A DNA stretch of 64,000 bases from Flavobacterium ustbae (GCF_003946915.1 NZ_RPOC01000001.1:744001-808000); one strand, 5' to 3'; counted from the first letter of the stretch, positions 8,780 to 16,560 are shown. Notes: generated by a model not told the origin, from the letters alone. Made by a program: numbers and translations.

Positions 8780-8964
8780 TTATATATAAAAAAACTTAAT
8801 TCGGATTTTTTGTTAGTTTTTTGTAATGATGATATAAAAAACCTTGGCAAGTGGCTTTTTGCAAGTAAGTGTCAAATAGACGCTTTTGCGAAATAAATTT
8901 TAATTTAGAATTTGTCTTTTGAGAATATTCTTATTTGATAATAATTGAATTGGGATTTGGTAAC
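8780..8964. other. AT-rich intergenic stretch without a recognisable gene
   Basis: Together with the promoter and terminator at its ends, this fills the 370-bp gap between the sigma gene and the ACT-like gene. It is AT-rich, with no convincing open frame or RNA gene. Confidence 0.5.
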
Positions 8965-9010
8965 AAAAAAATCCTTTCATCTTTTAATTTTAAAGACAAA
9001 AGGATTGTTA
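8965..9010 (-). terminator. Terminator after the ACT-like gene
   Basis: On the minus strand AATCCTTT pairs with AAAGGATT (8999-9006 with 8970-8977), extended by a second short pairing inside (GTCTTT with AAAGAT), and is followed by seven U. It lies about 45 bp after the stop at 9050. Confidence 0.75.
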
Positions 9011-9049
9011 CTAGAAGAATCAAAATCGATTCGTAAACTTATTTTTTAT

Positions 9050-9706
9050 TTAGTTTTTAAGATCTTTAATTACTTTGAAAGCAACATCAACCTGATCTTC
9101 TCCAACTAAAATAGTAAATTCATTTGAAGTCGAAATTACCTCATTAATAATAATTCCTTCCCAAGCCAAACGTTGGAAAATGAAATAGTAGATACCAGGA
9201 ACTACGATGTTTTCTTTTGGTAATTTTACAGTAATAGAAGCTAAATTATCTAATTTCTGGATTAATTTTTCTCTCATAAAGTGTTTTTCAACTAAATGAT
9301 TTACACTGCTGCTGACAACGATGTTGGTTTCGTTTACGCCACGAGATGAGGTATAAAAAATATCAGATAAAGCATTAATGTCTGAGATTAAATCTGCCTG
9401 TTTGTTTAAAACAGTTTCAGATGCTGCAAAAGTGTAATCTGTAAGTTCTGAACGAACCGTTATTTCACCAATATTTTTTATTACTTTATTAATTTTATGA
9501 TTTAATTTAAAATCCAGTTCTTCCGTCAGTCGTTTTAAAGACATTACAACAGCGCCTTGTTTTACTTCTTTTCCAAATTCACTTTCTAATTCGGTCATAA
9601 TATTTCGCGAAAGTGAAGTTAGATTAATAATTCCGAGCGACAGGGCATTTAATAAAAATGGTTTTGTTTTAATGTAGTTTTCTACAATAGAAGAAACAGT
9701 TTTCAT
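9050..9706 (-). CDS. Conserved protein with C-terminal ACT-like domain
   Basis: A 218-residue soluble protein without signal peptide or membrane segment. The N-terminal 75 residues look like a winged-helix-type helical region (SLSRNIMTELESEFGKEVKQGAVVMSLKRL). The last 85 or so (KLDNLASITVKLPKENIVVPGIYYFIFQRLAWEGIIINEVISTSNEFTILVG) have the beta-alpha-beta pattern of an ACT domain as found at the end of aspartate kinases. No kinase domain is present. I recognise it as a conserved Bacteroidota family but not by function; a ligand-sensing regulator is a reasonable guess. It is monocistronic, with its own promoter and terminator. Confidence 0.65.
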   Translation of the reverse strand: MKTVSSIVENYIKTKPFLLNALSLGIINLTSLSRNIMTELESEFGKEVKQGAVVMSLKRLTEELDFKLNHKINKVIKNIGEITVRSELTDYTFAASETVLNKQADLISDINALSDIFYTSSRGVNETNIVVSSSVNHLVEKHFMREKLIQKLDNLASITVKLPKENIVVPGIYYFIFQRLAWEGIIINEVISTSNEFTILVGEDQVDVAFKVIKDLKN

Positions 9707-9711
9707 AATTC

Positions 9712-9724
9712 TTTTTTTTTTTTT
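9712..9724. repeat. 13-nt homopolymer in the leader of the ACT-like gene
   Basis: An uninterrupted run of 13 T (A on the mRNA strand) lies between the promoter and the start codon, beginning about 6 bp upstream of the ATG. Runs of this length can slip in replication. It sits in the translation-initiation region and so could tune expression. Confidence 0.6.
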
Positions 9725-9776
9725 GGTAACAGTTGAGTTGGTAGTTAATTTAACATTGCGATGTTATAATTCTTTG

Positions 9777-9807
9777 CAAATATAAATAAAAAAACAAATT
9801 GTTACAA
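9777..9807 (-). promoter_or_regulatory. Promoter of the ACT-like gene
   Basis: The minus strand reads TTG (9805-9807), 20 nt, TATATTTG (9777-9784), a consensus Bacteroidota promoter. The leader would be about 65 nt and includes the A13 tract. Confidence 0.65.
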
Positions 9808-9828
9808 TTATAACAATAAAAAATTATG

Positions 9829-10200
9829 TTAAAAGTGATAAAAAGCGTCGGTAAGATGTTCAATTGCAAATGATTCACCATTTTTATGGATCGCAACGAT
9901 ATCAAAACGAACTTCAATATCTTTCTCAAAATCCTTTTCCCTATCGTTTATGTAGGCATTTACTGCTTTAATCAGTAATTGAATCTTTTTTGGTTTTACA
10001 AAATCTTGTGGAGAACCAAAATCCAAACTCGAACGTGTTTTAACTTCAACGATGGCTAAAACAGTATCTTTTTTTGCAATTATATCTATTTCTGCTTTTT
10101 GAAATTCCCAGTTTCGTTCCAGAATCTGATATCCGTTTTGTTCAAGATTTGCTGCAGCCAGATCTTCTCCCAATTTTCCTAAATCATTATGCTCTGCCAT
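9829..10200 (-). CDS. yraN: YraN/UPF0102 family nuclease-fold protein
   Basis: A 123-residue protein matching the YraN family over its whole length. It starts with NDLGKLGEDLAAANLEQNGYQILERNW and carries the restriction-endonuclease-like core with Glu in AEIDIIAK and the E-V-K triad in LAIVEVKTRSS. The family adopts a Holliday-junction-resolvase-like fold, but its biological role is not settled. It starts about 170 bp from the neighbouring carboxypeptidase stop, with a repeat-rich spacer between them. No promoter was recognised. Confidence 0.9.
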   Translation of the reverse strand: MAEHNDLGKLGEDLAAANLEQNGYQILERNWEFQKAEIDIIAKKDTVLAIVEVKTRSSLDFGSPQDFVKPKKIQLLIKAVNAYINDREKDFEKDIEVRFDIVAIHKNGESFAIEHLTDAFYHF

Positions 10201-10209
10201 GTTTTTTTG

Positions 10210-10330
10210 TTTTAAGTTTCAGGTTTCAGGTTTTTGAAGCTTAATAAGTTTAATATTTTTTGCATGCAAAGACGCGAAGGCACAAAGTCTATTTAAACTT
10301 TTGCGACTTCGCGTCTTTGCGAGATTTATG
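10210..10330. repeat. Intergenic repeats: TTTCAGGTTTCAGG and GCAAAGACGCGAAG inverted repeat
   Basis: Two recurrent repeat types sit together. One is a TTTCAGGTTTCAGGTTT run (about 10216-10236), also found at 29250 and 46190. The other is an inverted repeat pairing GCAAAGACGCGAAG with CTTCGCGTCTTTGC (about 10265-10321), related to the repeat at 39790-39955. They may act as the terminator for the carboxypeptidase gene or YraN leader, but I cannot assign a role. Confidence 0.55.
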
Positions 10331-10367
10331 TGGTATTTTTAAACTTCTTAAAAAGAAATAAGGGCGA

Positions 10368-11375
10368 TTATCTTTTAAAAGTAACTGTGCTTCCGGTAGC
10401 GGTAACTTCTATAGAAACGGTATTTCCCATAATTAAAGCTCTATTATCTCTAATGTGCCCGGCTGGGAAATTGAAAATAACTGGAATATTATATTTTTTG
10501 GTTACATCATCAATAATTTCCAAAGCATTTTTCCCCCACGGTACTTCATTGTCTTTCATGCTTGTCATTCCACCAATGATAATTCCTTTTAAATTTTCGA
10601 TACAGCCGTTGCGTTTTAGATTCATCATCATACGATCAATATGATACAAGTATTCATCTAAATCTTCGATAAATAAAATTTTATCCTTGCAGTCAATAGC
10701 CGATGGAGATCCTAATAAACTATATAAGATAGATAAATTTCCGCCTACTAATTCGCCCGCCGCACTTCCCAAACGATTCATAGGAGTTGGGCTGATAGAG
10801 TAGGAAATAGGTTCATTAAACAGAGCTGCGTGTAAAGAACTCACTGCATCTGGAGTAGCTCTTGGAACCGTAACCGGCATAATTCCGTGAATAGATTTAT
10901 AACCCATCGTATTCAAATGATTATGCAAAACTGTGACATCGCTAAAACCAATAACCCATTTTGGATGCTGTTTGAATTTAGTAAAATCTAATAAGTCTAA
11001 CATTCTAACCGTTCCATATCCGCCGCGAACACACCAAATGGCTTTAATATTTGGGTTGTCCAATTGCTTTTGAAAATCGGCCGCTCGTTGCTCATCTGTT
11101 CCAGCCAATTGATGGTAATCTAAGCCAATTGTCGATCCTATTACAGCTTCTAGACCCCAGCTATGCAATAAATCTATGGTTGGTTTTAGATTGTCATCAA
11201 TATTTTTTCTCGCTGTTGCTAAAAGCGCTACAGTATCTCCTTTTTGTAAATAAGGCGGTGTTATCATGTTTTGTTGAGATTGACAGTTGAATGATTGTAA
11301 AGCAAAAATAAGAAATGCGAATTGATAAATAATAGACGGTTTCTTAATGTTTAAAAGGTTTTTCATGGTCATCAT
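10368..11375 (-). CDS. Peptidase S66 family LD-carboxypeptidase
   Basis: A 335-residue serine carboxypeptidase of the LdcA/MccF family. An N-terminal hydrophobic segment (about 17-32, then a possible lipoprotein Cys) suggests export to the periplasm. The nucleophile Ser lies in the GFSDVTVLHN motif, the catalytic Glu in FIEDLDEYLYHIDRM and the His in NFPAGHIRDN, so the triad looks intact. The WCVRGGYGTVRMLDLLDF stretch is also typical. Enzymes of this family trim tetrapeptide stems in peptidoglycan recycling, though some cleave peptide antibiotics. The cluster of possible starts (11375, 11372, 11366) leaves the exact N-terminus open by three residues. Confidence 0.88.
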   Translation of the reverse strand: MMTMKNLLNIKKPSIIYQFAFLIFALQSFNCQSQQNMITPPYLQKGDTVALLATARKNIDDNLKPTIDLLHSWGLEAVIGSTIGLDYHQLAGTDEQRAADFQKQLDNPNIKAIWCVRGGYGTVRMLDLLDFTKFKQHPKWVIGFSDVTVLHNHLNTMGYKSIHGIMPVTVPRATPDAVSSLHAALFNEPISYSISPTPMNRLGSAAGELVGGNLSILYSLLGSPSAIDCKDKILFIEDLDEYLYHIDRMMMNLKRNGCIENLKGIIIGGMTSMKDNEVPWGKNALEIIDDVTKKYNIPVIFNFPAGHIRDNRALIMGNTVSIEVTATGSTVTFKR

Positions 11376-11401
11376 TTGCTTCTTTCATTTATATGAAAAA
11401 A

Positions 11402-11409
11402 CAAATATA
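11402..11409 (-). promoter_or_regulatory. -7 box of the S66 peptidase promoter
   Basis: TATATTTG on the minus strand, about 27 bp upstream of the start at 11375. No TTG at the expected -33 position. A plus-strand TATATTTG (11428-11435) lies back to back with it and could serve the divergent gene at 11495. Confidence 0.45.
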
Positions 11410-11427
11410 GAAATTTTAGATTTTAAA

Positions 11428-11435
11428 TATATTTG
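11428..11435 (+). promoter_or_regulatory. -7 box of the endonuclease/phosphatase-family gene promoter
   Basis: TATATTTG on the plus strand, 59 bp upstream of the ATG at 11495. The -33 element is not evident, so this is tentative. Confidence 0.4.
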
Positions 11436-11494
11436 AATTTTCTTACAATTAATTAAAAAAGAGTAATATTGAATGTTTTTTAAATACTAAATAT

Positions 11495-12595
11495 ATGCAC
11501 TTTTTTAGAAGCTATTTTTTATTACTAATTCTTTTTTCATTTCAAACGCAATCGCAATCCAAAAAGTATAAAATACATACCGTTGCTTTTTACAATTTCG
11601 AAAATCTTTACGATACTGAAGATGACATTTTTACAAACGATGATGAATGGACTCCAAACGGAGCGCAGCACTGGACAAAAGAAAAATATCAGCAGAAATT
11701 GAAAAACCTAGCGAAAGTGATTTCTGAAATTGGAACACCAGAAAATTTAAATTCGCCAACTTTAATTGGAGGAGCAGAAATAGAAAATCGCAATGTTTTA
11801 GAAGATTTAATAAAAGAGCCGAAACTCTTGCCACTGGATTTAGGAATTATTCATTTCGATTCGCCAGACAAACGAGGTATCGATGTGGCTTTGCTTTATC
11901 AGAAAAAGTATTTCCGGCCGACTTCTTATTCGAATATTCCATTAATTATTTATAAAAAAGAAATTCCTAAAAGAGAAGAACAGATTGAAGTTTTAGATGA
12001 TGAAATTGAGGTTAAAAGGGAAAATAAAAATCGTGTTTTTACGAGAGATCAGCTTTTGGTTTCAGGATTTTTGGAAGATGAAGAAATACATATCATTGTC
12101 AATCACTGGCCGTCGAGATCGGGCGGGGAAAAAGCAACAAGTCAGTTTCGTGAAGCAGCAGGAAAATTGAACCGAAAAATTATCGACTCTCTACAACAGA
12201 TTAATCCGCAAGCCAAAATATTGACAATGGGAGATTTTAATGATGGACCATTAAACAATAGTATAAAGTTTGGATTAGGAGCAAAAGGTGTAAAAACTGA
12301 AGTAGGAGAATTTGGAGTTTTTAATCCATTTGAAGAACTTCAAAATAAAGGATTAGGAACGATTGCTTATCGTGATTCTTGGAATATTTTTGATCAAATT
12401 ATCATGACAAAATCCTTAATCGAATCTGATTTTTCGACTTATAATTTTTGGAAAGCCGGTATTTTCAGCAAACCTTATCTTATTCAGAATTCGGGACAAT
12501 ATAAAGGTTATCCGCTACGAAATTCCTTGTCAGAAGCAGGATTTAGTGATCACTTTCCCGTTTATATTTATTTGATAAAAGAAGTTGCAAAGTAG
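11495..12595 (+). CDS. Secreted endonuclease/exonuclease/phosphatase family protein
   Basis: A 366-residue protein with a signal peptide (about 1-20). The family signatures are in order: HTVAFYNFENLYDTEDD with the metal-binding Asn and Glu, IGGAEIENRNVLEDL, DKRGIDVALLYQKK, IIVNHWPSRSGGE, MGDFNDGP and the terminal SDHFPVYI His. All the catalytic acids and histidines of the DNase I/phosphodiesterase fold seem present. Exported members in Bacteroidota probably degrade extracellular nucleic acid or phosphodiesters, but the substrate cannot be read from sequence. It is followed directly by a short GACGCAC/GTGCGTC hairpin that could end the transcript. Confidence 0.87.
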   Translation: MHFFRSYFLLLILFSFQTQSQSKKYKIHTVAFYNFENLYDTEDDIFTNDDEWTPNGAQHWTKEKYQQKLKNLAKVISEIGTPENLNSPTLIGGAEIENRNVLEDLIKEPKLLPLDLGIIHFDSPDKRGIDVALLYQKKYFRPTSYSNIPLIIYKKEIPKREEQIEVLDDEIEVKRENKNRVFTRDQLLVSGFLEDEEIHIIVNHWPSRSGGEKATSQFREAAGKLNRKIIDSLQQINPQAKILTMGDFNDGPLNNSIKFGLGAKGVKTEVGEFGVFNPFEELQNKGLGTIAYRDSWNIFDQIIMTKSLIESDFSTYNFWKAGIFSKPYLIQNSGQYKGYPLRNSLSEAGFSDHFPVYIYLIKEVAK

Positions 12596-12615
12596 AGACG
12601 CACCGTAGTGCGTCT
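12596..12615 (+). repeat. AGACGCAC/GTGCGTCT hairpin repeat, copy 1
   Basis: An 8-bp stem around CGTA immediately after the stop at 12595. It is related to the longer palindrome at 12903-12928. There is no U-tract, so it is a weak terminator at best. Confidence 0.6.
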
Positions 12616-12647
12616 AACATCTCGTTTTAAAACCCTAAAAATTTTTC

Positions 12648-12791
12648 TGCCACGAATTACACGAATTGCTCGAATTTTTTCAGCCACAGATTAAAAAGAT
12701 TTTTAGGATTTTTTCAGCCAGAATGAATTAGTGTAATTAGTGAAATTCGTGGCAAACTAAAAAAATCATTTTAATTCATTTAATCTGTGGC
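12648..12791. repeat. Interleaved inverted repeats (GCCACGAATT and GCCACAGATTA types)
   Basis: Two inverted repeats are interleaved: TGCCACGAATT (12648-12658) with its complement at 12745-12755, and GCCACAGATTA (12683-12693) with its complement at 12781-12791. Pieces of the second type recur near 13840-13861 and 39829. These look like copies of a mobile or spreading intergenic repeat family. Confidence 0.6.
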
Positions 12792-12799
12792 AAAAAAAC

Positions 12800-12901
12800 T
12801 CATTTTATTTTCTTCAAAACTTCTTTTGCAACGGCTTTATAAGCAGCATAATGATCAGAGTAATCTTTTTCGATTATGGTTTTTAAATGTTTATTCGGAA
12901 T
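12800..12901 (-). pseudogene. C-terminal remnant of an unidentified gene
   Basis: On the minus strand a 33-codon frame ending in TGA (12800-12802) reads as plausible protein (IPNKHLKTIIEKDYSDHYAA followed by YKAVAKEVLKKIK). It has no start codon and an in-frame TAG abuts it at 12902-12904, where the 26-bp palindrome begins. It looks like the tail of a gene whose rest was lost or displaced by the palindromic repeat. The parent family is not recognised. Confidence 0.45.
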
Positions 12902-12902
12902 C

Positions 12903-12928
12903 TAAAGACGCACTGCAGTGCGTCTTTA
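12903..12928. repeat. 26-bp perfect palindrome (AGACGCACTGCAGTGCGTCT core)
   Basis: TAAAGACGCACTG is followed directly by its exact complement. It is the fuller form of the hairpin at 12596-12615. It separates the remnant from the dioxygenase gene and ends 43 bp before that gene's start. Confidence 0.7.
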
Positions 12929-12971
12929 CAAATTTACTAACTTTAGCTTTTCATAATTTAGTATTTACAAA

Positions 12972-13511
12972 ATGGCTATAGCAAAACCTTTTAACCTGAC
13001 TCAATGGATTGACGAAAATCGTCATTTACTGAAACCGCCTGTTGGAAATAAAAATCTGTATGTAGATTCTGGAGATTATATTGTAATGATTGTGGCTGGA
13101 CCAAATGCCAGAAAAGATTATCATTATAACGAAACAGAAGAGCTTTTTTATCAACTCGAAGGAAACATTAAAGTAGTGATTCAGGAAGATGGACAGCGTA
13201 AAGAAATGGAATTAAATGCGGGCGATATGTATTTGCATCCAGCCAAAGTGCCTCATTCTCCTGTTCGTTCAGAAGGTTCTATTGGGCTTGTAATTGAAAG
13301 AAAGCGCGCTGGTCAAGGTTTTACTGATGGCTTGCTTTGGCACTGTGACAACTGCAATCATAAATTGTACGAAGTGTATTTTGAACTTCATAATATAGAG
13401 AAAGATTTTCTTCCTCACTTTGAGCATTTTTACAATTCAGAAGAATTAAGAACGTGCGATAATTGCGGGACTGTTATGGAAAGTGATCCGAGATTTGTGG
13501 CGAAGAAATAA
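12972..13511 (+). CDS. nbaC: 3-hydroxyanthranilate 3,4-dioxygenase
   Basis: A 179-residue cupin enzyme that opens the ring of 3-hydroxyanthranilate in the kynurenine route (tryptophan degradation or quinolinate/NAD supply). Landmarks are the Fe(II) ligands in DYHYNETEELFYQLEG (His, Glu) and LHPAKVPHSPVRS (His), the VIERKRAGQGFTDGLLWHC segment, and the bacterial C-terminal rubredoxin-like site formed by CDNC and CDNC pairs. The length fits bacterial members. No other kynurenine-pathway gene is adjacent, which is unusual; the upstream neighbour is a gene remnant. The cytoplasmic location follows from the absence of a signal. Confidence 0.95.
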   Translation: MAIAKPFNLTQWIDENRHLLKPPVGNKNLYVDSGDYIVMIVAGPNARKDYHYNETEELFYQLEGNIKVVIQEDGQRKEMELNAGDMYLHPAKVPHSPVRSEGSIGLVIERKRAGQGFTDGLLWHCDNCNHKLYEVYFELHNIEKDFLPHFEHFYNSEELRTCDNCGTVMESDPRFVAKK

Positions 13512-13530
13512 TTAAATAATAAAGATTAGA

Positions 13531-13606
13531 AGCTATTTCCTGCTGTCCGCTATATCTTTTGTGGCGAACCCCGCCACAAAAGGATGCCGCTCCCATCAGG
13601 GCTATG
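13531..13606. repeat. Flavobacterial palindromic repeat element
   Basis: A perfect 11-bp stem (CTTTTGTGGCG at 13556-13566 with its complement at 13572-13582, 5-nt loop). Flanking arms are semi-conserved: AGCTATTTCCTGCTGTCCGC on the left, GATGCCGCTCCCATCAGGGC on the right. I associate this arm pattern with a repeat seen widely in Flavobacterium intergenic DNA. It may also end the dioxygenase transcript. Confidence 0.6.
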
Positions 13607-13642
13607 ACACCTACTTTTTAGAATTGTTAAACAGATATAAAT

Positions 13643-13822
13643 ATGAAAAATGATAAAGAATTAAATGTTTCACCTTCACTTAGCGAAGAAGAAAAATTTA
13701 TTTTAGAATTAAAAGCTGATATCAAGCAAGCAAAAGAAGAGTATTTAGCTGGCGATTTTATTACTCATGAAGAAATGCTAATTGAATTAGAGAAAAACGG
13801 AATTTTAAAAAGAAAGGATTAA
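13643..13822 (+). CDS. Small antitoxin-like protein without partner toxin
   Basis: A 59-residue acidic protein. The segment KADIKQAKEEYLAGDFITHEEMLIELEK resembles the C-terminal toxin-binding part of RelB/Phd-type antitoxins in Bacteroidota (the pattern of a helical stretch, then a G-x-x-x-THEE-x-x-x-L motif). No RelE/ParE-type toxin gene follows: after 47 bp the next gene runs on the other strand. Codon use looks like its neighbours and the ATG is clear. It may be an orphan antitoxin left by toxin loss, or an unrelated small protein. Function is inferred from pattern only. Confidence 0.55.
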   Translation: MKNDKELNVSPSLSEEEKFILELKADIKQAKEEYLAGDFITHEEMLIELEKNGILKRKD

Positions 13823-13869
13823 AATATTAATTTTAATCCTTTAATCAGTGAAATCTGTGGCGTAATAAT

Positions 13870-14856
13870 TTACAACTCCAATTTTTTCCCCTGTTCCGGA
13901 TAAATAATCTGCACTCCTAAATCATTTTGATTTTTTAACTGCTCTTTAATTTTTACAATATTCTTCGCAGGAGGTTTTAAATGCGTGATGATAATTTTGA
14001 AGTTTTTCAAAGAACCTTTTCCTGCCAAATCTTCTAGAACATGAAGTTCTTTCATTAAATAATTTGGAGTTAAATGCCCAAATAAAAATTTGTCCGGTTG
14101 CTCATTTGGAAAAGAAACTTCAATAAAAATGCCTTTCAATTGTTTTTGCTTAACCAATGGAGCAACAGCTGTCCATAGATCACGAAGATTATTGCTTTTT
14201 TCGACTTCGTCAGGGCCCGTGTCTCCTAAATATAATGCATAATCAGTATTGCTTCTAATTAAAAAAGCAGTACTTTCAAACGGATTAACATGACTTAACG
14301 GAAATGCCTTAACCGTCATTTTAGCATTCGTTAATAGAGTTTCTACGCCTAAATTCAAAGTTTGAAAATGGTATTTTCTTAAAGGAAAACCAGGTCCCGC
14401 ATCTCCAAAATTTGCCCAAGTTTGATCGTTAAAATAATGGTTTTCCATCATTTCCATACATTTATTTGTTGCATAAACGGTTTTCGAAGAATCAGCAGGC
14501 GAATTGATAATTAAACCAGAAACGTGATCCAAATGTGCGTGCGAAATCAAATATCCTTTAATGTATTTGCGTAAAACTTCACTTGTAGAAACTTTAAAAG
14601 TTTTCTTTTCAATAGCTTTTTCAATTCCAGCATTTACGGTTCCGGCGTCAAGACAGATATAATCGTTAGTATTTGAAGGAGCGATTAAATAAGCGGAAAG
14701 ATTTTTTTCGTCAATACCGCCCATTACTCCCAAAGGAACTACAGAAAAAGAACTATTTTCTTTTTGAGAAAACATAGGAGCTGAAACTAAAAGAAAGCAA
14801 ACAAGAAGCCTACTGAAATGGGTCATATTTTTAATTTTAAGTAATGCAAATTTCAT
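13870..14856 (-). CDS. Class II 3',5'-cyclic-nucleotide phosphodiesterase (metallo-beta-lactamase fold)
   Basis: A 328-residue exported protein (signal peptide about 12-30). The zinc-binding HAHLDH motif is in YLISHAHLDHVSGLIINSP. Further ligands sit in SHVNPFEST, the Asp of LYLGDTGPDE and the late His of IITHLKPPAKN. The overall arrangement, including the FNDQTWANFGDAGPGFPL stretch, matches the PDEase class II family (yeast PDE1 and Vibrio CpdP). Its periplasmic location would let it hydrolyse external cAMP or related nucleotides as nutrients rather than cytoplasmic signals. It is transcribed towards the antitoxin-like gene and stands alone. Confidence 0.85.
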   Translation of the reverse strand: MKFALLKIKNMTHFSRLLVCFLLVSAPMFSQKENSSFSVVPLGVMGGIDEKNLSAYLIAPSNTNDYICLDAGTVNAGIEKAIEKKTFKVSTSEVLRKYIKGYLISHAHLDHVSGLIINSPADSSKTVYATNKCMEMMENHYFNDQTWANFGDAGPGFPLRKYHFQTLNLGVETLLTNAKMTVKAFPLSHVNPFESTAFLIRSNTDYALYLGDTGPDEVEKSNNLRDLWTAVAPLVKQKQLKGIFIEVSFPNEQPDKFLFGHLTPNYLMKELHVLEDLAGKGSLKNFKIIITHLKPPAKNIVKIKEQLKNQNDLGVQIIYPEQGKKLEL

Positions 14857-15006
14857 TAAATAAATCCAATTATGAGGTTTCGTTTCTGTAAATACTATAA
14901 AATAAACTTAAATTTACGTTGATTTATGAATTAACTTCAATCGGAAATTAATTCTAAAAGAATATCTTTACATAAAAATATAACAATTTTAACCAAAAAA
15001 GTTACA

Positions 15007-16560
15007 ATGACAACAATAGCATCGCAATTTGGAATGAAGGAAGCTCTTGAAAAATTGGGCATCAAGACAATAAATGAAGGAACATCAACAGGAACTAACA
15101 ATTTTTCTTCTGGAGAAATTTTAGAGAGTTATTCGCCAGTTGACGGAAAATTAATTGCTTCGGTAAAAATGTCAACTGCAGAAGATTATGAAAAAGCAAT
15201 TCAAACAGCGGCAGAAGCGTTTAAGACTTTTAGATTGATTCCGGCGCCGCAGCGTGGTGAAATTGTACGTCAGTTTGGAGAAAAATTGAGACAAAATAAA
15301 GAAGCTCTAGGCAAATTGGTTTCTTACGAAATGGGGAAATCATTGCAAGAAGGTTTTGGAGAAGTTCAGGAAATGATTGATATCTGTGACTTCGCAGTTG
15401 GTTTATCTCGTCAGCTTCACGGATTAACGATGCATTCTGAGAGACCAGGTCATCGCATGTATGAGCAATACCATCCATTAGGAATTGTTGGAATTATTTC
15501 GGCATTCAATTTCCCAGTTGCGGTTTGGTCTTGGAACACTGCTTTAGCTTGGATTGCTGGTGATGTCTGTGTTTGGAAACCTTCTGAAAAAACACCTCTT
15601 TGTGGTATTGCCTGCCAAAATATTATCGCTCAGGTTATTAAAGAAAACAATCTTCCAGAAGGAATTTCGTGTTTAATAAATGGCGATTATAAAATAGGAG
15701 AGTTGTTGACTGCAGATGCTCGTATTCCACTTATTTCTGCTACGGGTTCAACCCGAATGGGGAAAATTGTAGCGCAGACTGTTGCAGGAAGACTAGGTAA
15801 ATCATTATTAGAATTAGGAGGAAATAATGCCATAATTGTTACTCCAGATGCAGATATAAAAATGACGGTTATTGGAGCTGTTTTTGGAGCGGTTGGAACT
15901 GCTGGACAGCGTTGTACTTCAACTCGAAGACTGATTATTCACGAAAGCATTTATGATAAAGTAAAAGACGCTTTGGTTGCAGCTTACAAGCAACTTCGAA
16001 TCGGAAATCCGCTTGACGAAAATAATCATGTTGGACCGCTTATCGACACACATGCTGTTGAAATGTATGCTGCAGCTTTGAATAAAGTTGTGACTGAAGG
16101 TGGAAAAATTCTAGTAGAAGGCGGAGTGCTTTCTGGTCAAGGTTATGAAAGTGGCTGTTACGTAAAACCAGCTATTGCAGAAGCTGAAAATTCATTTGAA
16201 ATTGTACAGCACGAAACATTTGCACCCGTTTTATATTTAATTAAATATGCTGGCGAAGTAGAAAATGCCATCGAAATTCAAAACGGTGTTGCGCAAGGAC
16301 TATCTTCAGCAATTATGACGAACAATCTGCGTGAAGCCGAAAGATTTTTATCGGCAACTGGTTCTGACTGTGGAATTGCAAACGTAAATATCGGAACTTC
16401 TGGAGCCGAAATTGGAGGTGCTTTTGGAGGAGAAAAAGAAACTGGTGGAGGACGCGAATCAGGTTCTGATGCTTGGAAAATTTATATGCGTCGTCAAACC
16501 AATACAATTAATTATACAACAAATCTTCCGCTAGCGCAGGGAATTAAATTTGATTTGTAA
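15007..16560 (+). CDS. ALDH7/antiquitin-type aldehyde dehydrogenase (aminoadipate-semialdehyde dehydrogenase-like)
   Basis: A 517-residue NAD(P)-dependent aldehyde dehydrogenase. The active-site Glu is in LLELGGNNAIIV and the catalytic Cys in GTAGQRCTSTRRLI, both with the antiquitin-specific surroundings (GGNNA and AGQRCTSTRR), as is TMHSERPGHRMYEQYHPLG. Members oxidise alpha-aminoadipate semialdehyde (piperideine-6-carboxylate) in lysine catabolism. The gene is monocistronic, ending in a strong shared terminator. A general semialdehyde dehydrogenase role cannot be excluded. Confidence 0.87.
   Translation: MTTIASQFGMKEALEKLGIKTINEGTSTGTNNFSSGEILESYSPVDGKLIASVKMSTAEDYEKAIQTAAEAFKTFRLIPAPQRGEIVRQFGEKLRQNKEALGKLVSYEMGKSLQEGFGEVQEMIDICDFAVGLSRQLHGLTMHSERPGHRMYEQYHPLGIVGIISAFNFPVAVWSWNTALAWIAGDVCVWKPSEKTPLCGIACQNIIAQVIKENNLPEGISCLINGDYKIGELLTADARIPLISATGSTRMGKIVAQTVAGRLGKSLLELGGNNAIIVTPDADIKMTVIGAVFGAVGTAGQRCTSTRRLIIHESIYDKVKDALVAAYKQLRIGNPLDENNHVGPLIDTHAVEMYAAALNKVVTEGGKILVEGGVLSGQGYESGCYVKPAIAEAENSFEIVQHETFAPVLYLIKYAGEVENAIEIQNGVAQGLSSAIMTNNLREAERFLSATGSDCGIANVNIGTSGAEIGGAFGGEKETGGGRESGSDAWKIYMRRQTNTINYTTNLPLAQGIKFDL

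Noticed and set aside
12787..12981. 64-residue plus-strand open frame before the dioxygenase
   Set aside because: It runs through two intergenic repeats and overlaps the dioxygenase start. The minus strand reads as a more credible protein remnant there.
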